DNA of 64,000 nt from Corynebacterium riegelii (GCF_016728505.1 NZ_CP068159.1:2418001-2482000); one strand, 5' to 3'; positions 37,322 to 46,137 are shown, counted from the stretch's first letter. The notes: a model not told the origin generated them from the letters alone. Made by a program: numbers and translations.

Positions 37322-38220
37322 TGCGGCAGGAGAAGGCGAACTACAGCATCAAACGCATGGCACGTCTGTTGAAAGTGTCCCGGTCCGGCTACTACAAATG
37401 GGCCAATAAGCAGGAACAACGGCTATCTGGAAACGATGATCGGGCAGCATTCTACGACGATGTTGACCGCAAGATCCATCAGATCTGGTCAGATTCTGAT
37501 CACGTCTACGGTGCCCCACGGATCACTGCGGAACTTGCCGAGCGCTACGGCATTGCACTAAACCGCAAGACTGTGGCCAAGCGGATGCGTCTGATGGGCA
37601 TTGAAGGGATTTCACCGCGGGCCTTCGTCCCGGTGACAACGATTCAATCTAAGCGTAAGTCCACGCTTCCGGACCTGGTCAAGCGTATGTTTGATGCCGG
37701 TGAGCTTAATCGGGTGTGGATGTCGGATATTACCTACCTGCGCACCGGTGAGGGCTGGTTGTACTTGTGTGTTATCCGCGACGGCCATTCCCGCCGTGTG
37801 CTGGGCTGGGCGATGGATAGCGTTCAAGATACTTCTCTGGTTGAACGGGCCTTGCGCATGGCCTATACGCTGCGTGGTGAGGTTGCTGATGGTCTGGTGT
37901 TTCACGCTGATCGTGGATCACAGTTTACAAGCGATCAGATCTGGGACGTGTGCCGTGACCTGGGTATCGCCCAGTCCGTTGGGCGTACCGGAGTGTGCTT
38001 CGATAATGCGATGGCTGAGTCGTTTTGGTCAACACTTAAAACCGAGTTCTATGACCGGCAGCGCTGGCCTACCCGTGACGCTGCACGTAGGGCTGTCGCG
38101 CGCTGGATTGAGGTGGTCTACAACCGTCGACGCCGGCACTCCGCACTCGGGATGATCAGCCCCGTCGACTTCGAGTACCACATCACCCAAGCCACCAACA
38201 AAAAAGAAACAGCTGCCTAA
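37321..38220 (+). CDS. IS3-family OrfB integrase-like transposase (element 1)
   Basis: 299 aa. HTH_21 region (YSIKRMARLLKVSRSGYYKW), then the DDE core: WMSDITYL (first D), FHADRGSQFTS (second D), and NAMAESFWSTLKTEF (E). C-terminal YNRRRRHSALG is typical. It overlaps orfA by one base; whether a frameshifted OrfAB fusion is made cannot be seen. Intact. Confidence 0.93.
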   Translation: MRQEKANYSIKRMARLLKVSRSGYYKWANKQEQRLSGNDDRAAFYDDVDRKIHQIWSDSDHVYGAPRITAELAERYGIALNRKTVAKRMRLMGIEGISPRAFVPVTTIQSKRKSTLPDLVKRMFDAGELNRVWMSDITYLRTGEGWLYLCVIRDGHSRRVLGWAMDSVQDTSLVERALRMAYTLRGEVADGLVFHADRGSQFTSDQIWDVCRDLGIAQSVGRTGVCFDNAMAESFWSTLKTEFYDRQRWPTRDAARRAVARWIEVVYNRRRRHSALGMISPVDFEYHITQATNKKETAA

Positions 38221-38283
38221 CCATCAGGCAGCTCCACTACGTGTCCACGATTTGCGGGCAACCCCACCTTCCATTCCTTCTTC

Positions 38284-38322
38284 AAGAGGCGCTCCCCGAC
38301 TATCGGGTTGAGCGCCTCTTCC
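38284..38322. terminator. Terminator-like hairpin between ISs
   Basis: AAGAGGCGCTC (38284-38294) pairs with GAGCGCCTCTT (38310-38320) around CCCGACTATCGGGTT, which itself can pair. It sits between the IS3 element and IS1249-like copy 2. A TIR-like CACTTAACCC (38371-38380) lies downstream. Confidence 0.6.
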
Positions 38323-38407
38323 CATTCCCAGTTGAAAGGGTTAAAGCGTTCAGGCCAGTTAGACTTTTGCCACTTAACCCTCTTATGGGTTAAACCCTCT
38401 GAAACGC

Positions 38408-39904
38408 GGGTTAAGCGACAAAATGTGTGCTTTTCTCGGCGTGTCGATTTAAGTGACAAAATGTGTGCTTTTCGGGGGTTGGAATGGGCCGGGCCCGGGG
38501 TGCTGTGCTGGGGTTATGAGCGTCCTGCCCAGCCGTGTCGGATGGCCCAGGAGGGGTTGAAGTCGGTGTCGATGCCGGTGTCGTAGACTTTCGGCCGGCC
38601 GTCGGGTGAGTTGGCTTGGTCGCGTTCACGCATGTGTGCCTGGCGGGCGTGTGCGTAGCCTTTGCGGCCGAAGTCTTGCTCGATTGCTAGCGCCAGCGGG
38701 TCATCGTGGTGTTGGGTGTGCAGGTAGAGCCACCAGTCCATGATGATTCGTTGATGTTCGTCAAATGCGCCGCGGTGGGCTCGGGCAAGGTGTTTCAGCT
38801 GTGCGTTCACGCCGCCTTCCAGGCTGTTTGTGGTGGTCTTCAGCTCGGTTGTGGTGCGGTGTGGTGGGTTGAGCCAGACGAAGAGGTGGCCTTGTTGGTA
38901 GAGACGCTCGAACCGGCGGTAGGCTCTGCGGGCTCTGGGGTGGGTGTACCACCATTGCTGGTTGTCGCGGATGCGTTTTGGGATCTCTTCTGGGGCGACT
39001 TGGTTGCGGTAGGTGCGGTCTTTGAGCCAGTCACCGTAGAGGTCATGGAAGCGGTTGAGGCGAAGTACCCAGGTAATTGCCTGGTCACGGGTGGTGATGT
39101 GGGTTAGCTGGTTGCCGAGGCGAAGGAGTGCTTTGTGCGCGGTGATTGTTGGTTGGCGTGTGGTGTCTTTGATGGTGTCGCGGCGTACGTGGACGAGGCA
39201 GCGTTGGATGGAGGCGTTTGGCCAGCATTGTTTGATGGCCTTGTTTGCGCCACCGGAGCCGTCTGTGGTCACGACTAGGGGTTCGGCGATCAGGTCGAAG
39301 AGTTTGGCGTAGTCGTAGGCGGTTTCTCGTGTGCACCAGTGCCAGGCAACGACGTGTTCGCTGGTTGCAGCGACAAGCAGGCATTTTTTGTGGAAGTAGG
39401 TGCCGTCAATAAACAGCTGGTCGTAGACGCGGTACGGGTCTGGTTTGCATGGGACGATGATGAACCAGAAGTAGGTGAACCAGCGGATCAATGTGCGCCT
39501 GGAGACGTTGTGTGCAGCAGCCACAGCGTCGAGGGGACGCTGGCCGGTGATCCAGTCGATGAAGATGGCAAACCGATATGCGCTGGTCTTAGCCGTGTTC
39601 GGGTTGGTGAAGGTGTGCCCGCAGTGTGTACAGCGCCATCGCTGTTTTCCGCTGGAGGTGGTGCCCATTTTCGTGGCGGTGTGCTCGCATGCCGGGCATA
39701 GGGGCCTGTTGTGTTTTCTCTTCCTGTGTTGAGTTGGCATGCAGCTGGTTTAACAGCTTGCTGTCGTAGCACATCCAACGCCTGAAGTGGTGGACCTTCC
39801 GGTCTATGGTCGGGAATCCCGATTCAACGAGCACTCTCCCGCCGTAGGCCCAGGCAGGCCCGGGAATCCATATCCAAAAAAGCACACATTTTGTCGCTTA
39901 ACCC
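38408..39904 (-). mobile_element. IS1249-like insertion sequence, copy 2 (1497 bp)
   Basis: Same ends as copy 1; the 8-bp target duplication is TGAAACGC at 38400-38407 and 39905-39912. It inserted 125 bp upstream of the Excalibur gene at 40030 and probably separated that gene from its promoter. Confidence 0.95.
38514..39740 (-). CDS. IS1249-family transposase (copy 2)
   Basis: 408 aa, identical in protein sequence to the copy at 14742-15968: zinc ribbon, helix-turn-helix, DDE core. Confidence 0.93.
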   Translation of the reverse strand: MPTQHRKRKHNRPLCPACEHTATKMGTTSSGKQRWRCTHCGHTFTNPNTAKTSAYRFAIFIDWITGQRPLDAVAAAHNVSRRTLIRWFTYFWFIIVPCKPDPYRVYDQLFIDGTYFHKKCLLVAATSEHVVAWHWCTRETAYDYAKLFDLIAEPLVVTTDGSGGANKAIKQCWPNASIQRCLVHVRRDTIKDTTRQPTITAHKALLRLGNQLTHITTRDQAITWVLRLNRFHDLYGDWLKDRTYRNQVAPEEIPKRIRDNQQWWYTHPRARRAYRRFERLYQQGHLFVWLNPPHRTTTELKTTTNSLEGGVNAQLKHLARAHRGAFDEHQRIIMDWWLYLHTQHHDDPLALAIEQDFGRKGYAHARQAHMRERDQANSPDGRPKVYDTGIDTDFNPSWAIRHGWAGRS

Positions 39905-40029
39905 TGAAACGCTGGCTGGGAGAGCTCTCCCATGCTTGCCGTTCATCCCGGAACCATTGGGGTACTACGCCTCTCAAGACAGTTCCTAATTGGCTACTCC
40001 CGGAAGGAATCTGTGAGATAGTAATCCCC

Positions 40030-40530
40030 GTGAAGAAACCTGTCATTTGCATTGCCACTGCCGTAGCAGTAGCTGTCAGCCCAGTTGTCACTATTACGCC
40101 CGCTCATGCGGCCCCAGCCTCGCCAATCAACCAGCAGGATGAAGACAAGACTGAGGCCATTGTCAGTGGCGTCATCGGAACCCTCGTTCTTTTGGCCGCA
40201 GGCGCGGGTGGCGCTTGCTGGGCAATGCAGCAAGGCATCATTGCGAATCCTGCACCGCAGTTCATTCCGTGCCACCCGGCGCCAGCCCCTGCTCCGGCAC
40301 CGGCACCTGCGCCAGCACCTGTTCCTGCACCACCTGCTCCACATGTCGAGGCGGCCCCGGCGCCGGCTCCTGCGCCTGCTCCCCGTCCGGCACCGCGCAC
40401 CAAGATGTACCCGAACTGCCGAGCTGTCTGGAACGATCTCGGTCGCCCGATCTACCGCAATGACCCCGGCTTTGGCAGCCACCTTGATCGCGACGGCGAT
40501 GGCAAGGGCTGCGAACGCCGCCCACGCTAG
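40030..40530 (+). CDS. Membrane-anchored Excalibur-domain envelope protein
   Basis: 166 aa from GTG 40030 (VKKPVICIATAV). Signal peptide to about residue 28 (AHA), a helix at about 43-62, then a long Ala-Pro run (PAPAPAPAPA type, about 80-122) that would span the wall, and a C-terminal Excalibur domain: YPNCRAVWNDLG, GSHLDRDGDGKGCE. Excalibur is a calcium-binding motif (DxDxDG) on extracellular proteins. Start choice is weak: no good ribosome site is seen, perhaps because IS1249-like copy 2 altered the upstream region. Confidence 0.82.
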   Translation: MKKPVICIATAVAVAVSPVVTITPAHAAPASPINQQDEDKTEAIVSGVIGTLVLLAAGAGGACWAMQQGIIANPAPQFIPCHPAPAPAPAPAPAPAPVPAPPAPHVEAAPAPAPAPAPRPAPRTKMYPNCRAVWNDLGRPIYRNDPGFGSHLDRDGDGKGCERRPR

Positions 40531-40583
40531 CGCCAGCAGCTGAAAGCAGCCGAGCTAACACACCTAGTCAAAAGAAGAATCCA

Positions 40584-40616
40584 GCCCGCCTCGCAAGAGT
40601 CTGGGCTGGATTTCTA
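40584..40616 (+). terminator. Terminator-like repeat after Excalibur gene
   Basis: AGCCCGCCTCGCAAGAGTCT and GGGCTGGATTTCT closely repeat the element at 34629-34665. Confidence 0.65.
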
Positions 40617-40617
40617 T

Positions 40618-41478
40618 CTATCGCGGGTCCTTTTCACAACCGACCCCGTCACCGTCACGGTCTAGGTGACTGTCGTATCCCGGTTGTCCCGCATGGATTG
40701 GCCCGCCGATGGCGTCCCACACCGCCCTGCAGTTCCTGTAATACGCGGAAGGTTGCTGCGGCGCCTGCGCAGGTGCGACGAACTGCTGCGGGACTGCTTC
40801 CTGTTCAGCGCGTTCCCGCTCAATCCGCTCCTGCTCCAGGCGCTGCTCCTCGGCCACACGCGCACGCTCAGCAGCTTCCCGCTCCTCCGCCAAGCGCGCC
40901 TCCTCCGCCCGGCTCGCTTCAGCTTCAGCAGCCTCCCGCTCACGCTCAGCAGCTCCCTCATCAGCTGACGTAGTCACGAACGCCGCAGACGTACTCGCGG
41001 CCGGCGAGACAGAGGAAGACACAGTCGTCGGCGGAGTACTCGACGACCCCGAATCACCGTCTTCCTCCAGCGGCGTGATCACCGTGCCAACAACGAGAGC
41101 GACGATGCTGCCAATAGTCACCACCGGCCAGTGACGGTTCACTTTCCGAGGCGGCTGCACACCACTCATCCCCTGCAGCACCACCCGGTCAGCATCAGTG
41201 AGAAACTGCGCGAGGTTCTCGTTGGTCTGCAGTGTCTCCCGATACTGGCGAAAAGCCTTTTCATCCTTCGCCGTGCAGTACATCCACCATGCACTGGGGG
41301 CAAAGAATGCAAGGCCAAACAGGATGAATCCCGCGGCCTCTGCGAAAGATCCCCCATCAACAACTCCAACAAGGATGCTAAGGAAGCCCCAGAGGAACCC
41401 GCCCCACGCCAGAATTCTCTTCCAGGTTTTCGGCTTCTCGCCGACAACCGGATCGTCCACGTTAGGCAAAGCGGTCAC
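40618..41478 (-). CDS. Multi-pass membrane protein with coiled coil and Excalibur domain
   Basis: 286 aa from GTG 41478 (AGGAGG upstream). Two membrane helices (about 23-60), a third at about 118-136, a Ser/Thr-rich segment, then an Arg/Glu-rich single helix (about 175-225, EREREAAEAEASRAEEAR) and a C-terminal Excalibur domain (YYRNCRAVWDAIG, SHLDRDGDGVGCE). The helix could hold the calcium-binding end away from the membrane. Its N-terminal third is paralogous to the next gene (ILFGLAFFAPSAWWMYC versus LLFGLAFFLPGVWWYYA). Confidence 0.82.
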   Translation of the reverse strand: MTALPNVDDPVVGEKPKTWKRILAWGGFLWGFLSILVGVVDGGSFAEAAGFILFGLAFFAPSAWWMYCTAKDEKAFRQYRETLQTNENLAQFLTDADRVVLQGMSGVQPPRKVNRHWPVVTIGSIVALVVGTVITPLEEDGDSGSSSTPPTTVSSSVSPAASTSAAFVTTSADEGAAEREREAAEAEASRAEEARLAEEREAAERARVAEEQRLEQERIERERAEQEAVPQQFVAPAQAPQQPSAYYRNCRAVWDAIGGPIHAGQPGYDSHLDRDGDGVGCEKDPR

Positions 41479-41609
41479 GCTACAGCTACCTCCTAGCGCT
41501 CATGGCGGGGGTGGTTCCGCCAGCTCTAACTAGGAATCAGTTAACCACGAATCACATCCCAAAGCACCCCACACAACACCCCAAAGCACCCCGCAAACCC
41601 CCCACACCA

Positions 41610-42041
41610 CTAAGGCAAGATCAACCCGGAAATAATCCCCGCCGCGAACGCACCGGCGACGACAAAAATCCACCAAGGCTTAATCACACTGGGCAGTTCC
41701 ACACCGCGCGTTCCTTGGGTCTCCTCGTAATCTGCAGCCGCCACCAACGGATTGTGATACCCGTTTCGGTGCAACGTCTCCAGGTATTCACGAACTGTCT
41801 TTCTGTCCTTAAACGACGCGTAATACCACCACACCCCCGGCAGAAAGAACGCCAGCCCAAACAGCAGCATGCCTACAAATACCCGCCATACAAACGCCTG
41901 TGGGGCGTAATCGGTTGCAAAGATGTCCAGCACAATGATCATGAACCCAAACAACGTCGCCGCCGTGGCCCAGAATCCTTCCCACAGGCTGATCTTGAGA
42001 TACTCGTCAGCCCAATCCTCTGTATTTGCTGGTGTGCTCAC
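41610..42041 (-). CDS. Membrane protein, paralogue of the Excalibur protein N-terminus
   Basis: 143 aa from GTG 42041; AGGAGG nine bases upstream. Three membrane helices (about 28-45, 52-72, 120-140). The LFGLAFFLPGVWWYYASFKDRK region aligns with residues of the preceding protein, but the coiled coil and Excalibur domain are absent. Same strand, 131 bp upstream of it. Function unknown. Confidence 0.75.
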   Translation of the reverse strand: MSTPANTEDWADEYLKISLWEGFWATAATLFGFMIIVLDIFATDYAPQAFVWRVFVGMLLFGLAFFLPGVWWYYASFKDRKTVREYLETLHRNGYHNPLVAAADYEETQGTRGVELPSVIKPWWIFVVAGAFAAGIISGLILP

Positions 42042-42264
42042 GTTGGACTACCTCCTCGTGCGTCTCGGCCGAAGTGCCCCACCTGCCGTGCTTAGGGTGC
42101 AGTAAACCACGGTTCGCCCCACCAGACCCGGGTGCTCTACCAAGTCCCAGAAGCTTCACACCGCATGTACGGGAAATCTCAACCCACCCCCCACAGCCAC
42201 TCACCGAGTCTCTGCACACCAGCATTTTTCACTGAGAGCCCAGCTCATTTCTTCCGTTTAGCTT

Positions 42265-42750
42265 TCACAAGCCAGCAAGATACGCATCAATTTCCTGAAC
42301 CAACTGTGGAGACGGCAGCTCAAGACCGAGTTTGATTTTCTTTTCCTCGGACAACCACTCGTTGACGGAGTACAGGTTCCAAGGTTTCTGGGGATTCTCC
42401 CCACCACCAACACTCCACGTCAGTGAGACCTGCGCGTTCTCGCTCCATTTCTTTGCTTCTCGACGCTCCACGCCAACCAACCGCGCTATATCGGCAATAT
42501 CCACCGGTAGCGGTTCAACCCGTTTGATTTCCAAAGCACATTGATCCTTCAAGCGGCGAATGACACGTATTGCTTGTTCGTATTGACGCCCGGCTGCAGC
42601 CCCCAAGTCGACCTCAGCCATAACTACACCGTTCTGAAGAACAAATGACGATTCAGGCATTCGCTCTTCGATAGCGCTAATACGCTCTTCATCGCTGAAA
42701 TCTATCCCATCTACTTCCAGTCTCAGCACCGTCGCCAACTCTGATCCCAT
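42265..42750 (-). CDS. Hypothetical protein with helix-turn-helix-like segment
   Basis: 161 aa from ATG 42750 (GTG 42756 is an alternative). The N-terminal 80 residues look like a small alpha/beta domain. Residues about 85-150 contain VDIADIARLVGVERREAKKW, a helix-turn-helix, followed by WNLYSVNEWL, a pattern seen in small actinobacterial DNA-binding proteins. Possibly a regulator of the divergent primase-helicase gene, but this is only positional. Confidence 0.6.
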   Translation of the reverse strand: MGSELATVLRLEVDGIDFSDEERISAIEERMPESSFVLQNGVVMAEVDLGAAAGRQYEQAIRVIRRLKDQCALEIKRVEPLPVDIADIARLVGVERREAKKWSENAQVSLTWSVGGGENPQKPWNLYSVNEWLSEEKKIKLGLELPSPQLVQEIDAYLAGL

Positions 42751-42793
42751 AACCACAACCTACAGCTCCACAGCCACTCACCCTCAGAGCCAG

Positions 42794-42812
42794 TTTGCTT
42801 ATCGACGCCACC
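42794..42812. repeat. Repeat TTTGCTTATCGACGCCACC, copy upstream of primase-helicase
   Basis: Near-identical copies flank the primase-helicase gene: this one, and TTTGCCTATCGACGCCCACC at 45219-45238 just after its stop. A third (TTTGCTTATCGACGCCCACC) lies at 45648-45667. AGCCAG precedes the first two. Confidence 0.7.
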
Positions 42813-42833
42813 GTCCACCACCACAACTACCCA

Positions 42834-42848
42834 CCCCAACTACACTGA
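42834..42848 (+). promoter_or_regulatory. Putative promoter box shared by two defence genes
   Basis: CCCCAACTACACTGA, identical to 48126-48140 upstream of the GmrSD-like gene and at a similar distance (38 and 36 bp) from the start codons. TACACT is a plausible -10 hexamer. Confidence 0.5.
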
Positions 42849-42885
42849 CCTCGTATAACCCCCACCCCGATCCCGTGGAGCGCTC

Positions 42886-45210
42886 ATGTCAGATGTGCAC
42901 GATCTTGAGGTCCGCGTGCAGCGTCTAGAGCGCGCGCTTGCGAAACTGCTCGGCACCGACGACTTCGAGGCCTTCCTCGCACCACCAGCGCCAGCAGCAC
43001 CACCAACACCAACACCAGCGCCCACACCAACCAACCTCAACCCCAGCACTACCCACACCGAAACTAACAACACCGCCACAGTCTCCAACGCCTCCTCCCC
43101 AGACGCAAAGCTCCGCCTGTTCGTCGACTACTTCCGTGGCCGCGAGGACGTGTACGCAACCGCTTGGCAAAACGGCGAGAAGAAAGGCTGGTCGCCGGCC
43201 TCCTACGGCCGTTACAACCGGGACAACCCGAACCTTAAGCCGCTTACCCCGCAGGTCCTCGAGCAGCACCTTCGCCGCGATAACACCCTCCACGTCGGCC
43301 TGTACCCGCTGCGCCAGGGCGATACTTGTTTCCTCCTGGCGTGCGATTTCGACGACGCTGATTTCCGCACCGCCGCCCGCACTTACGCTGACACGTGCCG
43401 CGAGTTCGGTCTCGACCCGCTCATCGAGATCTCGCGCTCCGGCACTGGCGCCCACGTGTGGCTCTTCTTCAGCGAGCCCGTCCCGGCCTCCCTCGCCCGA
43501 ACCGTAGGTATCGGCCTCCTCGCCAAGGCCAGCCCGAAGCAGTACTTCGCCAGCTTTGACCGATTCTTTCCCTCCCAGGACACCCTGCCGGGCAAGCGCC
43601 GCGGCTTCGGCAACCTCATCGCGCTCCCGCTCGCCGGTCAGCATCGCGCCGAGCAGCGCACTGTCTTCGTCAACCAGGACTTCGAGCCCGCCGAAGACCA
43701 GTTCGCCGCCCTTGCCAACACGACCAAAGCCTCCAAACGCCAGCTCAAAGAGATCGCCGCACAACTCCAACCGGATCCGGAAACCCAGCTGCCCCAACCA
43801 CCAACCAAGGCAGAACTCAAAGCCCTCAAACGCTCCGGCAAGGTCCAAGTAACGCACGATTCCCGCGTCCACATCAACCTCGAAGGTGTAGATGCCACCA
43901 CCGCCAACGCACTTCGCCACCTCGGTGCGATCCCCAATCCGCAGTTCTACATCCGCCAGGCCCAGCGCCTGTCCACGTACCAGACTCCCCGCCTGATCAT
44001 TCGTTTCGACGAGCACGAAAACACCCTCACACTCGACCGCGGCACTCTCGACGACGCCATCAGCATCCTCAAAACTGCCGGTTACACCGTTACTCGTCGG
44101 AGCAAAACCCCAAAGCCGCGAACTATGCCAGCCAAGTTCACCGGCGAGCTCTACCCCGCACAGCAAAAGGCGGTAGACGAGATGCGCAAACACCGCACCG
44201 GCGTTCTCGTCGCCCCACCCGGCGCCGGCAAAACGGTCATGGCCTGCGCACTAATCGCACACCGCCAAGTCCCTACCGCCATCATTGTCCCCAACGTAGA
44301 GCTCGCCGCCCAGTGGCGCGACGCGCTCTCCACTTTCCTTAAAAGCCACGAAGACACGCCCGCCATCGGCCAACTCGGAGGCAAGTCAAAGAAACTCAGC
44401 GGCGACATAGACATCATCACCGCCCAATCCATCAGCCGCGCCGACTCCCGCACGCAGTTCCTTGCCGACTACGGCTACATCATCATTGATGAATGCCACC
44501 GCGTCGGCGCCGCCGGCCTTACCCGCGTACTCGCAGACCTCAACGTCCGCTTCGTCACTGGGCTCACGGCCACCCCGTTTCGCTCCGACGGTCTCGACGA
44601 ACTCCTGCCACTTATCTGCGGCCCCATCCGCCACACCATGGAGATCGAGCGCCCCGGCCCGAAGCACTACGTGGTACAGACCACCGAGTTCACCTTTGAT
44701 GAGCCCCACCTCTACTGGCCCGACCTCGACAACGCGCTTGCCGCCGACCAAACCCGCAACACCCTAATTGCCGAGACAATCACCCGCGCCGCCACCAGCG
44801 GCATGAACGTCCTCGTGCTGGTCAAGCGCCGCGAGCACATCACCGCACTCGAAACACTCCTCGCCCGCAACCACCCGGATCTCCCTGTCACCGTCTTCAC
44901 CCTCCACGGCGCGCAGCACGCGAAAGACCGCAGCGCCACCCGCAAAAAGCTCAACACCACACCCCGTTTCGTGCTCATCGCCATGACGCAGATCGCCGGC
45001 GAGGGCGTAGATCTGCCAGCGCTCGACGCGCTCGTTCTCGCCGCCCCAGTCGCATTCAAAGGCAACGTCATCCAGCAAATCGGCCGCGTCACCCGCGGCA
45101 CCGAGACCTCCGCCACAGTTTTCGACTTCAACGACCACCACGTCCCCGCGCTTACCGCCGCATTCCGCAAGCGCCGCTCCGTCATCCGCGCCCAAGGCTT
45201 CACCGAATAG
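42886..45210 (+). CDS. AEP primase / SF2 helicase protein (TOTE-type)
   Basis: 774 aa. A short N-terminal coiled coil (LEVRVQRLERALAKL) and Pro/Thr-rich linker lead to an archaeo-eukaryotic primase domain (about 75-290): LFVDYFRGREDVYATAW, the catalytic ACDFDDADF at about 153, SRSGTGAHVWLFF at about 183, and GFGNLIALPL at about 238. The C-terminal SF2 helicase has Walker A APPGAGKTV (about 442), DECH at 533, TGLTATPF at 559 and QQIGRVTRG at 730. This layout matches proteins described computationally as TOTE conflict systems. A nuclease domain is not evident. It stands alone, with one regulator-like gene upstream. Confidence 0.88.
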   Translation: MSDVHDLEVRVQRLERALAKLLGTDDFEAFLAPPAPAAPPTPTPAPTPTNLNPSTTHTETNNTATVSNASSPDAKLRLFVDYFRGREDVYATAWQNGEKKGWSPASYGRYNRDNPNLKPLTPQVLEQHLRRDNTLHVGLYPLRQGDTCFLLACDFDDADFRTAARTYADTCREFGLDPLIEISRSGTGAHVWLFFSEPVPASLARTVGIGLLAKASPKQYFASFDRFFPSQDTLPGKRRGFGNLIALPLAGQHRAEQRTVFVNQDFEPAEDQFAALANTTKASKRQLKEIAAQLQPDPETQLPQPPTKAELKALKRSGKVQVTHDSRVHINLEGVDATTANALRHLGAIPNPQFYIRQAQRLSTYQTPRLIIRFDEHENTLTLDRGTLDDAISILKTAGYTVTRRSKTPKPRTMPAKFTGELYPAQQKAVDEMRKHRTGVLVAPPGAGKTVMACALIAHRQVPTAIIVPNVELAAQWRDALSTFLKSHEDTPAIGQLGGKSKKLSGDIDIITAQSISRADSRTQFLADYGYIIIDECHRVGAAGLTRVLADLNVRFVTGLTATPFRSDGLDELLPLICGPIRHTMEIERPGPKHYVVQTTEFTFDEPHLYWPDLDNALAADQTRNTLIAETITRAATSGMNVLVLVKRREHITALETLLARNHPDLPVTVFTLHGAQHAKDRSATRKKLNTTPRFVLIAMTQIAGEGVDLPALDALVLAAPVAFKGNVIQQIGRVTRGTETSATVFDFNDHHVPALTAAFRKRRSVIRAQGFTE

Positions 45211-45218
45211 CCAGAGCT

Positions 45219-45238
45219 TTTGCCTATCGACGCCCACC
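45219..45238. repeat. Repeat TTTGCCTATCGACGCCCACC, downstream copy
   Basis: Matches the copy at 42794-42812 with one substitution and one extra C; the two enclose the primase-helicase gene. Confidence 0.7.
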
Positions 45239-45486
45239 AGCTCCCCACCCACCGCCACTCTAGGTGAGGTGAGCAGTCCAAAGGTGTAACGCTTCTGGCG
45301 TGGGATGATCGGCGTACCGGCCTATCCGTGCGGATGGAAACCATTGCGATAGCGGTACGGGGGTCGATTTTGGATTACTCATTGTGGAGTGGCTAGTCTT
45401 TATCTCGAAAGCCTCGGAACGATCCCTGCACTACGAAAGTGGGAGTAAATCGCCGAGGTTATTGATTTTTCCGGACAACTAATGAA
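45239..45486. other. Intergenic DNA, nothing recognised
   Basis: About 250 bp without a supported gene, RNA or repeat. Confidence 0.5.
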
Positions 45487-45618
45487 GCGTCCTGGGCGAA
45501 AGAACAACTCAAACGACGCGGCCACCCAGACGGGCGACCAGCCACATACGACACCCACATCGACAACGAATGGAACCCCAGCTTAGGCATCAGAAAAGGC
45601 TGGGCAGGACGCCCCTAA
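45487..45618 (+). pseudogene. IS1249-family transposase C-terminal remnant
   Basis: Translates as ASWAKEQLKRRGHPDGRP, then ATYDTHIDNEWNPSLGIRKG and WAGRP-stop, matching SPDGRPKVYDTGIDTDFNPS and the WAGRS end of the intact transposases. It is a different lineage from copies 1 and 2. Confidence 0.85.
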
Positions 45619-45647
45619 ATCCACACGAAATGTCCCTTAACCCGGCT

Positions 45648-45667
45648 TTTGCTTATCGACGCCCACC
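45648..45667. repeat. Repeat TTTGCTTATCGACGCCCACC, third copy
   Basis: Third member of the family at 42794 and 45219; it follows the transposase remnant. Confidence 0.65.
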
Positions 45668-45677
45668 GGACCCCCAA

Positions 45678-45725
45678 AACACAAAACGCCGCTGGACAGG
45701 ACCCTTCCCTCATCCAGCGGCGGTG
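45678..45725 (-). terminator. Terminator after tRNA-CAT
   Basis: Minus strand: CGCCGCTGGA and TCCAGCGGCG arms (45688-45697, 45713-45722) followed by TTTTGTGTTTTGG. Confidence 0.8.
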
Positions 45726-45727
45726 TG

Positions 45728-45801
45728 TGGGGCCAGCGGGGCTCGAACCCGCGACCAGCGGATTATGAGTCCGCGGCTCTAACCGACTGAGCTATAGCCC
45801 C
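45728..45801 (-). tRNA. tRNA with CAT anticodon (elongator Met or Ile2)
   Basis: Acceptor GGGGCTA pairs with TGGCCCC. The anticodon arm GCGGA-CTCATAA-TCCGC gives CAT and the T arm is GCGGG-TTCGAGC-CCCGC. The first acceptor pair is G-C, so it is not an initiator. Methionine and lysidine-modified isoleucine tRNAs cannot be separated by eye. CCA not encoded. Confidence 0.92.
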
Positions 45802-45897
45802 TTGAGCACTAAATGCGCAGCGATAACTATAGCTTGCTTCATCCGCCTTTCTTTCATTGGTGGTTGAACTTTTCTCAGAGCCGGTAAGGTAAGCGCC

Positions 45898-46137
45898 ATG
45901 TATCAATTCATCGTCGGAGCTGCAGCTGGTTACGTTTTGGGGACAAAAGCAGGGCGTAAGCGCTATCACCAGATTGTTAACGCAAGCCAGGCGGTGATGA
46001 ACTCACCAATCACAAAGTCGGTGACCAACTCCGCCCGCAGGGCCATTGCGAACAAGATCGACCCGGAGCCGCGCATGAAAGAGGTTCGCGGCCGCAAGCG
46101 TGGCGGAGATCAGATCCTCGAACCGGATCACGACTAG
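45898..46137 (+). CDS. YtxH-like small membrane-associated protein
   Basis: 79 aa. A short N-terminal hydrophobic, glycine-containing helix (IVGAAAGYVLGTKAGRKRY) is followed by a basic amphipathic region, a pattern frequent in actinobacteria. The KAGRKRY motif is conserved. It is divergent from the tRNA and convergent with ppx. Function unknown. Confidence 0.8.
   Translation: MYQFIVGAAAGYVLGTKAGRKRYHQIVNASQAVMNSPITKSVTNSARRAIANKIDPEPRMKEVRGRKRGGDQILEPDHD

Larger units (their letters stand above)
36961..38249 (+). mobile_element. IS3-family element 1
   Basis: Short inverted ends GTGGACAC (36962-36969) and GTGTCCAC (38241-38248) flank orfA and orfB. Ends are approximate and I could not identify a target duplication. 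Confidence 0.8.

Noticed and set aside
38366..38380. A third IS1249-type end (ACTTTTGCCACTTAACCC) before copy 2
   Set aside because: Only partly matches the terminal repeat and has no associated transposase; could be chance similarity.
40104..40403. Glycine/alanine-rich frame antisense to the Excalibur gene
   Set aside because: It is the complement of the Ala-Pro repeat and carries no independent signal.
45728..45801. Initiator tRNA-fMet
   Set aside because: The first acceptor position forms a G-C pair and the anticodon stem lacks three consecutive G-C pairs, so it is an elongator-type tRNA.
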